Shown here one piece after another: positions 31,913 to 44,503 of a DNA stretch of 64,000 nt. The position numbers and the translations under genes are program-made. Each line of letters begins with the position of its first letter. The stretch's first letter is position 1. The stretch comes from Amia ocellicauda (Eukaryota; Chordata; Actinopteri; Amiiformes; Amiidae). Below the pieces are notes generated by a model. The model searched no databases and was not told where the DNA came from. It worked only from the letters and a program-made list of their open reading frames with translations. The stretch is from assembly GCF_036373705.1 (NCBI RefSeq), contig NW_027102663.1, positions 372,001 to 436,000 on the forward strand, given 5' to 3'.

Positions 31913-34900
31913 CTGATGAAAGTCTGTCTCTGGTAATGAATGTGGTTCGTAACCCTGAGGGTGGGGTGCTTAGAAGACTGTCGAAATGCTTGAAGAACGA
32001 CATAATTAGGACCAAGCTCAGGCAATTAGTGGTGAGTTCCAGTGGGGACAATAAGCTCTGTTTTGCTTACAGTTTAATAAAATTACTCACCCCCGACATG
32101 CCTGAACCCCAAGCTCTGCAAGAGGCTTTAATGCTTCATCAGAGGGCCGGCTTAAACTCTCAACAGATGGTTGCCTTTTCAGACATCACCAAGTTTGAGG
32201 AGTTGTTGTCTTTAAAAATTGTTGTGTGGTACCGTTGTGAGGTAAAGGAAGTATTTGTGAAATTTCAGACACATCCTGAAACCCATACACAGACACTGTT
32301 TCTCTTCCTAAGTGATAGTCATTACTTTGGAATAAAGAGTTTGACGGCTTTTTTGGGTTGTTCGTATGTTTGTCATTGTTGTTATAAGGCCTTCAATGAT
32401 AAGCTTAAGCACCGCTGTGACGGTTACTGTAACGTCTGATTCAATCCCCAATGTTGTAAGGGTTTGGCCCCTACCATCCGATGAAAAGATTGCTTAAGGA
32501 TTTGTCTCTCTGCGTTCTGTTTTTCCGAGCATAAGGTACAGAGGGCCGCTGCTGAGGGGGTTAAAAAACTGAGTTATTGTGATCAAACTAAATATTGCCC
32601 GCAGTGTTGCCTCCAGTACCGTTTTCATGAGGTTAAACCACACAAATGTCTGGAGCCGAGATGCAGGATCTGTAATGCTGATTTAACCCCGGGGTCCGAA
32701 CACCAGTGCTTTATTCAGCCGGTTAAAAAGGAGCCGCCGCACAACCGGTATGTCTTTTTTGCTTTTGAATGCCGGCAAGAAAACGGGGTCCACGTTGCTA
32801 ATTATATACACTGTATTGACATGTTGGATCGTGAGTGGTCAGCTAGCGGTGAGAGTTGTGTCAGGGAAATCATTACGCGGTATCGCGGTCCAAAATACCT
32901 CAATTACACATTTATTGCCCACAATGCTAAGGGTTATGATTCTTACATTTTGATGAAGTATCTGGTGGAAAATGGGGTGACCCCAAAAATAATAGCTCAG
33001 GGTAGCAAGATCATGTGTTTCACCGACGAAGCTTTCAACTAACGTTACATAGACTCGTTAAATTTCCTCCCCATGAAATTGAGCGCTTTGCCTAAGGCTC
33101 TGGGTTTTGAGGCTCAGAAGAAAGGTTGGTTCTGCCATTTTTTTAATACTAAGGACACTCAAAATTATCGAGGGTCCTACCCGCCCGCCTCTTATTATGG
33201 GGTTGATACTATGATGTCTCATGAGAGGGACGAATTCTTTAAATGGTACAATACCGAGAAGAGATGGCCGCTTATTGTAAAAATGATGTGGTGATCCTTA
33301 AAGAAGCCTGTGTGCGTTTCTGCGCCGAGGTTATCAACACATCGGGTCTCGACCCTTTGCAAAGTGTGACCATAGCGTCTCTCTGCATGAAAATGTATCG
33401 GTCCAATTTCTTGCAGAAAAACACTATAGCGGTCACCACTTCTGACAACTATCGTGCTAGACAAAAGAACTTTTCGACTGTCTCCATACAGTGGCTGGAA
33501 TACCTGAGTGCCCGGGATAACATCTTCATCAGACATGCTTTAAATCAAGGGAAAGTCAAAATGGGGCCTTACTACTTAGACGGTTTTAGCGACGTGTCCG
33601 GGCGGCGTACCGCTTATGAGTTTGCTGGTTGTATTTACCATGGCTGTCCTCAGTGCTTCGACCCAAACACCTTTAACCCCGTAACACAAAAACTCTGCGG
33701 TGATATGTACTATGATTTCCAGGAACGAATTGAAACTTTAAAAAACACCTATGGTTTGAACGTGCTGGTGATTTGGGAACACGAGTGGACGACCCTGAAG
33801 CAACAGGATGCGGGGGTACAATGGTTTATGGAAACCTTGGACTTTCCTGAACGTCTAGAGCCCCGGGATGCGTTATTTGGGGGTCGTACCAACGCCCTCT
33901 GTTTACATTATGAGGTAAAGGAGGGTGAGAGAGTAGATTACTATGATTTCACCAGTCTGTACCCTTATGTCAACAAGACCAAAATGTACCCGGTGGGGCG
34001 TCCAACCATTGTTTATCGTGACTTTCTCAAAATCGGACATTTCTTTGGTTTGATCAAAGTCACCATGTACCCTCCTCGCGAGCTGTTCTTACCCATGTTG
34101 CCTTACAGGTGTTCGGGAAAATTGATGTTCCCTCTGTGTAGAACGTGTGTGGAAACTGAAAATCAAACTACCTCTTGTCTGCACAGTGATGAAGAGAGAG
34201 CGCTGACGGGTGTCTGGTGTAGCATTGAGCTTGACAAGGCGGTGGAGAAAGGTTACAGAGTCGGTAAGGTGTATGAGGTTTGGCATTTTTCTGAAAAACC
34301 TGATACTCTTTTTGCTGATTACATTATGACCCATCTGAAAGGGAAACAGGAGGCATCGGGCTATCCCTCATGGTGTGTTGACTCCGCGGCCAAAGAGCGA
34401 TACGTTCATCAATATTTTGAAAAGGAAGGGATCCGTCTAGAGCCGGGGAACATAACTGTAAACCCCGCCAAGAGACAAATGTCCAAACTGATTTTAAACA
34501 GTCTGTGGGGTAAGTTTGGGGAAAGAAATTACCGTCTAAACACAACCTTGATTAAAACCCCTAAACAGTTTATAGAATTTATGTTTTCCAAACAACATGC
34601 AGTATCACACTTTCAATTCTTAAATGACCACGTGGCACAGGTCCAGTGGAGGGCCCCTAAAGATTTCCCCACCAAACAGGGGAACGTTAATGTTTTCATA
34701 GCGGTTTTTACCACGGCTTTCGCCCGGCTTGAACTGTACAACTTAATGGATCAGTTGCAGGAACGCACGCTCTATCAAGATACTGACTCTGTAATCTTTG
34801 TCACCAGGCCAGGGGATTGGGTCCCTCCCCTCGGGGACTACCTTGGGGAGTTAACGAGTGAACTAGATCCTCAGGACCACATAGTGGAGTTTGTTTCAGG

Positions 34901-35114
34901 GGGTCCTAAGACTTACGCATACAGAACGGCTGCGGGTAAGACCTGTATGAAAGTTAAGGGTTTCACTCTGAACCACTGTAACATCAAGCTCATTAACATC
35001 AAGTCTCTGACGACCCTGGTAGAAAGTTTTTTAACCGAGAAAGACGCGCCTCCTCGTGAGATTATTACAGCCGGAAATCAGATCTATCGCAATAAAAAGG
35101 GGTACACGTTGTAA
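31888..35114 (+). pseudogene. Family B DNA polymerase region (copy C)
   Basis: The region carries the polymerase described under D. It is broken in this copy, but the blocks YYDFTSLYPYVN, NSLWGKFGER and YQDTDSVIF can all be seen in its longest open part. Confidence 0.85.
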
Positions 35115-35190
35115 AATAGATCACTAAACAAACGGTTCAGGGTGGTGTACAATAAAAGAGTGTTGAAGACTGATTATACCACTCTGCCTT

Positions 35191-35858
35191 ATGGATATAA
35201 GCGGTGGTTTTGATAACAGACTTCAACACCCTTTCTCCTGTATTATAGCCGGTCCCTCCAATTCGGGGAAGAGCTATCTTATAAAGAACATCATAGAAGA
35301 TGTGGACGCAACCGTGTCCCAAGCTCTTGACAACATAGTGTGGTACTCTTGCTGGCAACCTCTCTACGATGATTTGGCTTCGAAAAAAAATAATCTGAAA
35401 TTTGTGCAAGGTCTCCCCGCCTCGTTGTGTGACGATGACTTGTTCCCGCCCGGTCAAACTAATCTAGTGATCCTTGATGACCTGATGGAGCAGGCCGGTG
35501 ACAACAGTGAAGTGGAAAAAGCTTACACAAAGTACACTCATCATAGGAATTTAAGTATTATTTATTTAGTTCAAAATCTATTTTTTCAAGGTAAAAAAAG
35601 CCGCACTATTAATTTAAATGCCAATTATATAATTCTTTTTAAAAACCCCAGAGATAAACTACAGGTCACCGTCGTGGCTCGTCAAATGTAACCTAACCAG
35701 ACCAAGTTCTTTTTGGAGGCATTTGAGGATGCCACCAAAAAACCCTACGGGTACTTGATTGCGGACTTAAAAGCACAAACCCCAGAAGACTTTCGCCTCA
35801 GAACAGGTTTGTGCCCGCCCGATTGGCCGGCAGTGTATGTGCTAAAGAAAAGGAAATA
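35191..35858 (+). pseudogene. Packaging ATPase region (copy C)
   Basis: The Walker A block GPSNSGKSY and Walker B block LVILDDLM are visible. It is broken in this copy. Confidence 0.8.
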
Positions 35859-35865
35859 AATAAGA

Positions 35866-36201
35866 ATGTCTGTTCGGATTAAAAGAAATCTGCCGCTTTT
35901 GCAAATGTTATCTGAGGGGAGCCCGCGCCATAGGAAAGCTGTGCTGGCAGGGGCCCCCTCGGATTTGATCGAGACCCTGTGTGAAATAGCTTTTAACATC
36001 TTACGCGGTAATATACCCCTAACCCCTTCTCAACATTCTAAACTCAAAAAACAAAAAGCGGTTATCAAGATCATCGCTAATAAGAAGTATTCTATTAAAA
36101 GAAAAAGAAAGAAGATTAATCAAACCGGGGGTTTTATAGGACCGCTGTTGAGCATAGCCGTGCCTTTCCTAACCAGTCTTCTAGCTTCCAGAGTGGGTTA
36201 A
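35866..36201 (+). CDS. Small basic Polinton protein, 111 residues (copy C)
   Basis: The open frame has the same basic centre and GGFIGPLLSIAVPFL end as copy B. Confidence 0.65.
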   Translation: MSVRIKRNLPLLQMLSEGSPRHRKAVLAGAPSDLIETLCEIAFNILRGNIPLTPSQHSKLKKQKAVIKIIANKKYSIKRKRKKINQTGGFIGPLLSIAVPFLTSLLASRVG

Positions 36202-36203
36202 TA

Positions 36204-36945
36204 ATGGAATATGCTCAGAAAATGTTTTTGATCCCTCAGGAGCAGCTTGAGAAACTGAGAAAAAATGTTGTCGGGCCAGAGCCCATTAGACAAACGGCCG
36301 AAAACAACCTGAACTCTGAAATGAAAGCTATACAGGCCAGGGCTGATTTAAATCAGTATTCCAAAGCCCAGTTGTATACCAACACTTTACAGCGCTACCT
36401 CCGTCTGGTTAGACAGGGTGAAAAAGATCAAAACATTTTAACTTTAACCATGGCCTCTCAAGAAAATGGTTCTGGGGCTGATGCGGGAGGTACGGTTGAT
36501 AAAGATGTTGCGGTGACCGAACCTGTTGAGAGTTCAGAGGGAGATGTTGTAACGGATGTTTTGAGAAACATGCCGGCCAGAAGCAAAAGACATGCAGAAT
36601 ATATCCTGCACAAAATGGTTCAGAAACCGCGGGTAACGGCTTGGAATGAACAGGGTGAATTTGTTTTTAAAGGACAACTGATCAAAGGTTCACACGTTTG
36701 ATTTGTTGAAGAGTGTCACTAGCACTAATAAGGTACCCGATAGTCGCCGACCTGTAGGCTGGAATGCTTTCCTACAGGCGATGGCCTGTCTGAACATGCC
36801 CCAATCCACAGTTCCTAACCAGGAAACGCTACAAAAAATCCGTCTGTGTAAAGAGGTGGAGCCTGATCTGACTCTGATATCTCATTACTCTGACCGTGCT
36901 GAGCGACCATCCTCAGGATCTATCCATCGTTGGGAAGCTTATTAA
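36204..36945 (+). pseudogene. Conserved 247-residue protein region (copy C)
   Basis: The same protein as in copy B (17688-18431). It is broken in this copy. Confidence 0.6.
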
Positions 36946-37124
36946 TCTCATGTTTTTATTTGTCTCCCCTGTAAATAATGACCCGACAAACAATTTTTTT
37001 TTTTTTTTTTTTTTTTTCAAATGTTGTACATTTATTTATAACATAACCCCTGCTTTGTATAAGAATTGTATTGAAAAAAAACTATAACTAATGATTCAAA
37101 GGCTGTTTTCATTATTTTTTCACC
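36946..37124. terminator. Convergent polyadenylation region (copy C)
   Basis: A long T run and the TTTATTTATA minus-strand signal separate the two gene rows, as in the other copies. The plus-strand AATAAA of the other copies is not seen as such here. Confidence 0.5.
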
Positions 37125-37696
37125 TTAACACGCATGACATCTTTTAAAATCCTCACAAGAACACCCCATCTGTATACATGGCTGGCTAGGGTCGTAAGTC
37201 ATTGTGTTATAAGGGGGGGTCCACAGTGTCCTGACAAACTCTGCCACTTTTTTATCATTTTGGCCTAAATCCTCACTGTACAAGGCCATAATATCGGGGT
37301 ATGACCTTCCTTTAGATCTATGATATAAGAAAAACACACAGTGTTGACCACAAGTGAAGGTCTGAAGACTTTGTACTTGACGACCGCTGTAAATGGTTTC
37401 TTGACAGTTGTTGAGCAGAAAGTTATTGATCTTCCGAGGGAAATGTCTGAAATCCGGGGGGTTTGCATAGGAATCAAAAAATTCACCACGGTGGTCCTCC
37501 CTTAGATAAATAGCCAGCCAATGTTCTCCGGGCATGTTTTTAGGGTGTGTGTTGATTATGTACATTGCAGGTAAATTCTTGATCTTAAATTTAGGCAGCT
37601 GATCGCAGGCGTTGACCCTTTAAACAGTTTCCGTGAGCCGGCCAGGGCATTCATGATGTGGTTGAGCTCTCTGGTGTTCATTTTAATAATAATCAT
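37125..37696 (-). pseudogene. Adenain-like protease region (copy C)
   Basis: The HW and TCGQHC catalytic segments are visible. It is broken in this copy. Confidence 0.75.
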
Positions 37697-38990
37697 ACAG
37701 AACGTTTCTTCTCTGATTCACCTCAATAATGTTGTCAAACACAGCATACACGACCATATTTACAGTGCGTGGTAGAGGCTGCTTGAAACGCATCTCCAAA
37801 CGCATATTGCCCGTCTTCATCAGTGAAAAATGTTGTCCACACTCTTCGTCAGGGGTCAGGTTGAAACCGTACAGGGTGTAACCGCTGCAGTATTCCCGGC
37901 GATCGATCAGCAGAGTTTGATCCTTGAGATGGCGACCCGTAGCCAGTACTAGACTGTAATATTCACGAACCGCATTGCCGTTTTCAAAGTCAGGTTGAAA
38001 AGGTCTGGATGGAACCTGCACACCATCGACGTACAACGCTATAAATTCCGCATTATAATCTTTAAAGTTAAAGGGGTTCTTGTTGTAAACCCCGGTAAAT
38101 GCATCATTAACCACGAGGCCTATAATAACCTGTTTTGGGAGCTGTCCTAGAAACAGATTTTCCTGGTTCATCACCCGTGTCCCTGCGGGGATACTGTGGA
38201 CTTTCATATAGACTCTTTCGATCGGGTACTCGGCGTTTGCCGTCATTAACGCCTGCGCGTGTCCTAGTTTAACCGCCGGGGAGACGGACACTTTTTTCAC
38301 AAACAGCGAGGCCGATAATATGGTCAGTTTATATTTTTCAGTATCAGGGGTCATCAGACAAAAAGCACTTTTACTACGGATCATTTTAATTTTAATGTCT
38401 ACCCCGTTGAGCATGAGTTTTTCTTGGAAAAATATGTCTGCATGGATATGCCCCATTAGCTCAAAGGTCCTCCCTTCTGTTGAAGAGGCCGTTCTTTTTT
38501 GCAAACCCTTATTGAGTCCCTCTGGATCCTTGTCGTCCATAGCTTCCGGGATGTCTTTGAAGAAAAGGCCGGGGCTGTACTGTTTGCTTAGGGTCTCCTT
38601 ACTATAATTAAGTTTACACTCCATCATGGCTCTATAGGGGTAAGTATTGCTGCTTTGACTAATGAGCCGATCTCCCAGGGTCACATCCACCTGTGAAAAC
38701 ATGGTGGCCACCGGGTAATTGATGACCCCAGCGTTGGTCGTCTTCTCGATTGCATCGCCATCCTAATCAGTCACTTTTCAGTTCATTAAAATAAATGTGT
38801 TATTCAAATCAATATAATCCTCGCCATTGCCAGCTATAAAAAACTCCAGAGGGGCCGTGTCTGAAATTGCAGAAAGAGGGGGAATCTCTACATATATGAT
38901 CTTATCTATACTCGTTTGAGTGTATGGAACTGTAAACAGATCCAGTTCTGATTTGACGCATTCTTCCGATAGACTGTGGACAAAAGACAT
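37683..38990 (-). pseudogene. Major capsid protein region (copy C)
   Basis: It spans the same ATG and stop as copy A. It is broken in this copy. Confidence 0.8.
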
Positions 38991-39480
38991 GTTTAAAAGA
39001 TGTATCCTGAGGCTCTATTTTTCTTTCTTTGAGACTTTCTTTTTGCAGGTTTTTTCTTGTGCTGCTTCCTTCTCCGAGTGTTTCCACAATATGTTGGAGA
39101 ATGAGAGATTCTTCGTTTTTTGTTAGCCACAGATCATCGTCGCCCTGGTGGACACATGCTGTTTCTTCTTTTACCCCCCCTCCTCGCCATTACCATGAGA
39201 CCCGAACCCTCCTGATGCTCATGGCTAGCTGCTCGGTACATAACATTGGTGAACACGTCACTAACAATATTTTTAGCCGCTGATTTCAAGTGGGGTCTGG
39301 CTATAGCAAAGCCTCTCTTAAGCAGGGGTACGGCCATTCTAAAGAGACCACGAAAGAGTCCTCCTAGACCGGCGCCATACATTGTGGGGGCTCCTACAAA
39401 ACCGGGCAAGCCGTTCCATCTTGCATCTTGTAATAATCCACATAGGCGCTAGGATCTACATAACCCCTCGAGGTAGCCAT
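38902..39480 (-). pseudogene. pVI-like minor virion protein region (copy C)
   Basis: The amphipathic core is recognisable. It is broken in this copy. Confidence 0.55.
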
Positions 39481-39481
39481 T

Positions 39482-40211
39482 TTAATAATGTACACACTGT
39501 TTCAGGGGTCGAAAATGTAGTTTGACATTAACTTTACCGAAGCGGAAGGGTACGTTGATATTCTGATCCGATTTTACTTCGATCGTGATGTTGTCAAAGT
39601 GGGTCTTTGAGACTGGTACGTAGTGTGGCTTGTCATAAGTAATTGTGACCATGTCATTGCTTTTACCTTTAATAAGTACATTTCTCAAAAGGGGGACATA
39701 ACTATCCCCAACCCTCTGGTGGGTTATGATATCCGTATACACATAAAGAGTGTTAAAGCCGCCACACCACTTCTGAGAACCTGCTCTCTGTGTCAGAATA
39801 GAACCCTAATATACGCCCCAGTTGGCCGCTGGTTTGAATGCTAATACCTGGTAACACCTTGTACACTCTGTTTTTAATAGGGTTGTAATATAGCTTGATG
39901 TTGGGGGTGCCTTCTGAGAACTGTTTATGCATCTCATCTAATATTTTATCCACATTGTCATAATAACCTCCTTGTATCGTGAATGTCCATTGACTCTTTT
40001 TAACATCATCAAAAATGGCGAAGGTGGCATCCTTATCTTGTAAAACAGCCCAAGTGTAAGGATACTGTATTTCCGCCAACCCCACTTCCCACAACCCCCT
40101 TAGATCTATAGATTTTCCAAATTGTACCGTGTAACTGGATATTTCATTTTTAGGGTATATATCGAGAGAGGCGTTACTGGGTAGAGTCACGTAGAAGCCT
40201 CCTGATTCCAT
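39482..40211 (-). pseudogene. Penton / minor capsid protein region (copy C)
   Basis: The MESGGFYVTLPSNAS opening and VKLHFRPL close are recognisable. It is broken in this copy. Confidence 0.7.
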
Positions 40212-40257
40212 CTTGAGTATCGAAAGTAATGCCCCCAACACACCCGCGGGCTTGTTG

Positions 40258-41349
40258 TTATAAGGATTGAATATCGCAAACCTGTTGTTCCGGGACCCAA
40301 CTATTGAACTTTTCAGGCCATCCAAGCCATTTCACCAACACATATTTTTTCCGGTTCTGGGTTTTTTCAGCTAATATCTTTTCAACTCTGTATACACTGT
40401 CTTTACCCACAATAATTTTTTGTAACTCGGCTTCGTAAAACGTTCCTTCTATATCCTCCCCGTCATAGTCTTTTAACCGGTACACGGGGGGGTCTCTAGC
40501 CAACTGTTCGGTAACTGTAAAATATTCGTCAGAAAATGTTTGTTCATAACCTTTGGCAAAAGTACTCCTTAGCTTTGAAACGCGAACCACATCACCGATG
40601 TTGAACTTATAAGTAGTTTTTCCCTTCTTAATAAATGGTCCGTATAATTTTGTATAGACCTGAAAAGAATTACTTTGATCAACATCTATAGACTTCATTT
40701 TAATACTGGTGTGATACCCTTGGTTGTAAGCATCAATAAAATCCTGAACTTTATCAAAATACTTGAACGTGTTGACCGCTGTAAAATATCTCCACATTTT
40801 GGTCTTTATGGTGCGGTTAAACCTCTCCACTACCGATGCTTTAAGCTCATTTCCGGTGGTGAAATGATGTATTTTGTGTCTCTTCAGTAGATTCTGAAAT
40901 TCTCTGTTGAGAAACTCTTTTCCTTAATCAGTCTGCAGTTTTTTAGGACATCGACCCTGGGACAATATATCCTCAAAGGCCCTTGTCACCGCCCAACCTG
41001 TTTTATTATGTAGAATTCGAGCCCAGGCATATTTTGATTACACATCGATACACATCAACATCAATTTGTGACCATTGTTATGTTTTGATAAATTTGACAT
41101 ATCGACTAGATCCATTTGCCATTGTGAGTCTATGTCAGTTGCATATACGCGGTTTCTTTTAAACTTAATCCTGAGAGGTTTATGAAAGGTATAGGCGTCT
41201 TGTTCCCGTAACCATTCTGAAACAACCACAACATTAACCTTCACTCCGGCCTCAGCGAGTCCTCTTTGAAAACCCTTCTTACCCGCCAAACCCCCAATCT
41301 TGGCTGGGTTGTAGTATAGTTCCTGCATTTGGGGAGCTTGCCGAGTCAT
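40258..41349 (-). pseudogene. Integrase with chromodomain (copy C)
   Basis: The rve core and the chromodomain are both recognisable. It is broken in this copy. Confidence 0.8.
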
Positions 41350-41404
41350 TCTGTCAAATAACCACACAGACCCACACTATGCGCAAAGTTTTTATACAAG
41401 GTTT

Positions 41405-41410
41405 TTTATT
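41405..41410 (-). terminator. Polyadenylation signal for the minus-strand early block (copy C)
   Basis: TTTATT (AATAAA on the minus strand), at the same relative place as in A, B and D. Confidence 0.5.
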
Positions 41411-41521
41411 CAACTTCAGGAGAGCAGATACCCCTTTTTAGACATTTGAGAAAAGTATAACATACACAACAATTTTTTCTACGGTCCAGACAAAAAGAAA
41501 TCAGATGATTGGTTACTTGAT

Positions 41522-41914
41522 CTATATCAACAAATATACCTGTTTCTTTATCTTGTAGGCACACACCTCAGTTACATATGTAAATAAAACAACAATATGA
41601 CCTATTTTAAAAGTAAACAGAGGTGTATTAAACATGCTCAGTAAAAGGTCATACAGATGTTGATGAAATGGCCTAATATCATTCTTGGCCCCCTTGAGCG
41701 CTTCATCCCAGTGTTCGTACCCCCCGGTCTTTGTTACAGCAGCCATTAACTTTTCCAGGTTTGAAAGTTGATCCTCATCGATGGTTAAATCTGTAGAGAA
41801 AAGGCTCGCGTTGGCTACTTTTCTGTCAAGCACATGGTGTAATAGCGCTCTCAGGTTAGCTGCAGAGTGTTGATGACAGAACCAGTTGCAGAAGCAGTCC
41901 AGAACATTCCCCAT
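41522..41914 (-). CDS. Bcl-2-like protein (copy C)
   Basis: An open frame of 130 residues from the same ATG as copy B and the same protein sequence. Preservation in two copies is compatible with youth alone and need not mean selection. Confidence 0.5.
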   Translation of the reverse strand: MGNVLDCFCNWFCHQHSAANLRALLHHVLDRKVANASLFSTDLTIDEDQLSNLEKLMAAVTKTGGYEHWDEALKGAKNDIRPFHQHLYDLLLSMFNTPLFTFKIGHIVVLFTYVTEVCAYKIKKQVYLLI

Positions 41915-41926
41915 GTTCAAAGTCCC

Positions 41927-42775
41927 TTAGTTCAGGTCAGAGTCTGAATCAGTGGCGTAGATGTCGAATTCTTCGTCGCTGCCCCCAGCTTTAACTTCTT
42001 TACGGAAGAAATAAGCTTTTAGCTTGCCAGCGGTTTTTCTACTCGGCTCATCCAGGTCATTGAGCAGCTGCCCAAGTTTCTCTATTATAAACGGCTCCTT
42101 TTTCAGCTCCAGCAAAATCTCATCTATGATTTTCTGGACTTGTCCCGCAGTGACATGTATGTGGGAGTAAGACAGCGCCTTGATTAGTGCCGGTTTCAGC
42201 CACGGTTTGTTGAGTCTTCTGTAAAACACGTTGAAATAGAACAGGAAATAGTAACGGTCTGGTTCAAACAAACAACTGTGTCTCAACTGACTGGGGTGAT
42301 TCACTTCACACCCCCGACAGACTTCTTTCAGAGCTCGGTCGATGAGAGCACTCAGAATATACACCAGGGTGCTTTTAACCACTCTGCTTACTTGGTCACA
42401 TACCCCGGGCATAAATCCTGCGTCTTCATCATGCCTCCGGGACAGTCCGATGCTCATTGGGTCGCCTGGTGGTTTGTGGGGTGTTTCTACATCCATTGGA
42501 CTGACCCCCTCCTGAGACGCACAGACGGTAGACAGTTCGGCAAAATCAAGGCCCTCCATGAGCTCCAGAGGCTGGGGATCCCCGAGACTCATTTGGACAT
42601 CCATCGCACCGCATGTTGTTTCATCCTGAGGGACCGGGGTCTGAGGTCTTGGAGAGTAACCGCAGTCAGAGGGTTCCGGAGTGTATACAAAATCTGGGGA
42701 ATAGAACCAGGGGTGATCCCGGGTTTGAAGAGGCCTGTAGAGCCTGTCGACGTCCGCAGCTTTCGGGTAAGACAT
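41927..42775 (-). CDS. Unrecognised 282-residue protein with Cys/His cluster (copy C)
   Basis: The open frame is of full length. It shares several substitutions with copy D against A and B (for example YTPEPSDCGY, HVTAGQVQ), which groups C with D. Confidence 0.7.
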   Translation of the reverse strand: MSYPKAADVDRLYRPLQTRDHPWFYSPDFVYTPEPSDCGYSPRPQTPVPQDETTCGAMDVQMSLGDPQPLELMEGLDFAELSTVCASQEGVSPMDVETPHKPPGDPMSIGLSRRHDEDAGFMPGVCDQVSRVVKSTLVYILSALIDRALKEVCRGCEVNHPSQLRHSCLFEPDRYYFLFYFNVFYRRLNKPWLKPALIKALSYSHIHVTAGQVQKIIDEILLELKKEPFIIEKLGQLLNDLDEPSRKTAGKLKAYFFRKEVKAGGSDEEFDIYATDSDSDLN

Positions 42776-42853
42776 TCTCTTTAATTTTAAACCATGAATG
42801 AATTGTTGTGCCTTTTATCCTATCTCTTCACTACGTCACGACACACCGCCCTC

Positions 42854-43564
42854 TTAGAAGAGAGTAGCCCCTGAGCCGTCAGACCCCCCTTCAAAACCCC
42901 ACACGTCGTCTGTTTTATCATCGTCGTCGTCATTCAAGGGGGATATATAATCCATAATCCAGCATATTCTCCTTCTAACCAAATCCAGTTGCGAACATTT
43001 GGTCAAGATGTCAAAACCATCATTTATACAGTTTATGACCTCTTTCAAGAACGGCCAGTCCACGGCGTCAAACATAATTTCAGTAACCTGTTTTTCTGGA
43101 TCCTCCACACCCCTTTCAATAGGGTTTGTAATCAGGGTACTGCTAAACAAAATCTTACGATCTGTAGTTAGAGATAGACTCTTCACCACTCTACCGTAGT
43201 TCTGCAAGCTTTCCCATTCACACCTTTCAAAACCCTGAGTCGGAGACTCCATTTCGCATTCTCTTGGACCCTCTTGCAAGCCTTCTAGAGTCTTATCCAC
43301 AAGCCCCAGATATTTCCAGGCCATCACCTTCAACCAGTCCTCATAAGAGTATTCAATTACCGTCTCAAAAGGTTCCAACGTACCCTCCTTCTCTCCCAAA
43401 GCAAAAAGCTCCACTCCAACATAGCCGGGATCCCTTTTAAAGCGGTAACCCTGTCGAGCCCCGCAGAACAACACCCAGGAGCGTTCAATCTTCAAATTGG
43501 TGAGTACAGGAACCCTTGCCCGGGATTGTTTCTTGCGGGGTTTCATGTTGATGTCGCTGGACAT
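42854..43564 (-). CDS. Unrecognised early-type protein, longest frame (copy C)
   Basis: The open frame of 236 residues starts at ATG (MSSDINMKPRKKQSRAR). I do not recognise a family. Residues 8-17 are basic, like a nuclear localisation signal. The middle has YSYEDWLKVMAW and a hydrophobic, helix-prone part (WPFLKEVINCINDGFDIL). Near the C-terminus there is an acidic run (NDDDDDKTDD), then a Gly/Ser-rich end. Being the gene nearest the right terminal repeat, with its own TATA-like box, it is probably expressed first, as an early or regulatory protein. That role is inferred from position only. Confidence 0.6.
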   Translation of the reverse strand: MSSDINMKPRKKQSRARVPVLTNLKIERSWVLFCGARQGYRFKRDPGYVGVELFALGEKEGTLEPFETVIEYSYEDWLKVMAWKYLGLVDKTLEGLQEGPRECEMESPTQGFERCEWESLQNYGRVVKSLSLTTDRKILFSSTLITNPIERGVEDPEKQVTEIMFDAVDWPFLKEVINCINDGFDILTKCSQLDLVRRRICWIMDYISPLNDDDDDKTDDVWGFEGGSDGSGATLF

Positions 43565-43630
43565 GTTGAAGAAGCGGGATGTTTCAGAAGCTGAGAATTA
43601 AAGAGGTATTGCCTAAAAGAAGCGCGGGTT

Positions 43631-43639
43631 CTTAAATAG
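43631..43639 (-). promoter_or_regulatory. TATA-like box of the early-type gene (copy C)
   Basis: CTATTTAAG on the minus strand, about 70 bases upstream of the early gene ATG. Confidence 0.5.
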
Positions 43640-43682
43640 AGAGGAGAGTTTCGGGGCGTTGCCTTCAGAGGGGTGGGGGTAT

Positions 43683-43867
43683 TTATGGGTGGCCTTGTTG
43701 TTCAGGGTTTTATGGGTGTACACTTTCTGACGGATATGACGTAGGAATAATTAAGGAAATAACTCTACCTAAAATCACGCCCCCCAATTATGACTTAGGA
43801 ATATTAATAAGCTTAGGGCATACGTCATAACAAAATAGGCCGCGCCCAAAAAACCCTACTATCTACT
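43683..43867. repeat. Right inverted terminal repeat of copy C
   Basis: The 185-base terminal repeat ends ...ATCTACT before the CTTATG target site. It is inverted relative to the left repeat of copy D, which lies 3.5 kb away across the array. Confidence 0.9.
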
Positions 43868-44183
43868 CTTATGTAGTTGAAGGCGCAGTATAGCTCTGAT
43901 AGTCTGGTGGTGACGGAAGACCACCAGCCGTTTGAACAAGCCATTCAGCATCACCTTGTTGGGTTAAGTGCAGGCACTGTCAGAGCGCAGGGCGTCCTGC
44001 CTTTGAAAGAGTTTCCGAAGTGTCCTGATGTGCCCTTTTGCAATGCCAAACAGGTCAGTGAAAATGGCATCCTTTCGCGGCACTTCAGACGCCATCTCAT
44101 AGCCAAGCCGACCTGAAACGCCTGAGCACGTTTTACCAGCAGGCTTCAACGGTAACCGTTCGAAGCAAGAGGCAGCGGTGTCA

Positions 44184-44255
44184 GTTTCCGTAGTGTAACG
44201 GTTATCACGTTTGCCTAACGCGCGAAAGGTCCCTGGTTCGAAACCGGGCGGAAAC
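44184..44255 (+). tRNA. tRNA-Val (AAC)
   Basis: A complete cloverleaf. The D loop reads TAACGG and the T stem has CCTGG opposite CCGGG; other arms are standard. Confidence 0.88.
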
Positions 44256-44420
44256 AGCCTGCTGTGGGCCGGTCCTTTTCATCCTGCTTGCCCTCGTGGT
44301 TCCCCGGAGGCGGTGGGTGGTTTTTCTTCGTTGGAGTGCCCGAAATCGGTGCACTCACAGCGTCCGTCCGTCGACAGGTTGAAATTGTAAGTGCTGGTGT
44401 AGGCACTTTTAATTAAAATC

Positions 44421-44503
44421 TGATGATGATGATGATGATGTTGTTGTTCTTGTTCTTTTGTTGCTGTTGTTTTTGTTGTTGTTCTTGTTGTTCTTGTTGT
44501 CGT
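44421..44503. repeat. (TGA)n(TTG/TTC)n microsatellite
   Basis: The longest triplet run in the window, with mixed TTG, TTC and TTT triplets. Confidence 0.9.

Larger units (their letters stand above)
28316..43867. mobile_element. Polinton/adintovirus-like element copy C
   Basis: The left junction with the array is identical to that of copy B and no left terminal repeat is present; the right terminal repeat is complete. All gene regions are in order. It is the most decayed copy, with about 12 breaks, though the early-type gene, the 111-residue gene and the Bcl-2-like gene remain open. Confidence 0.9.
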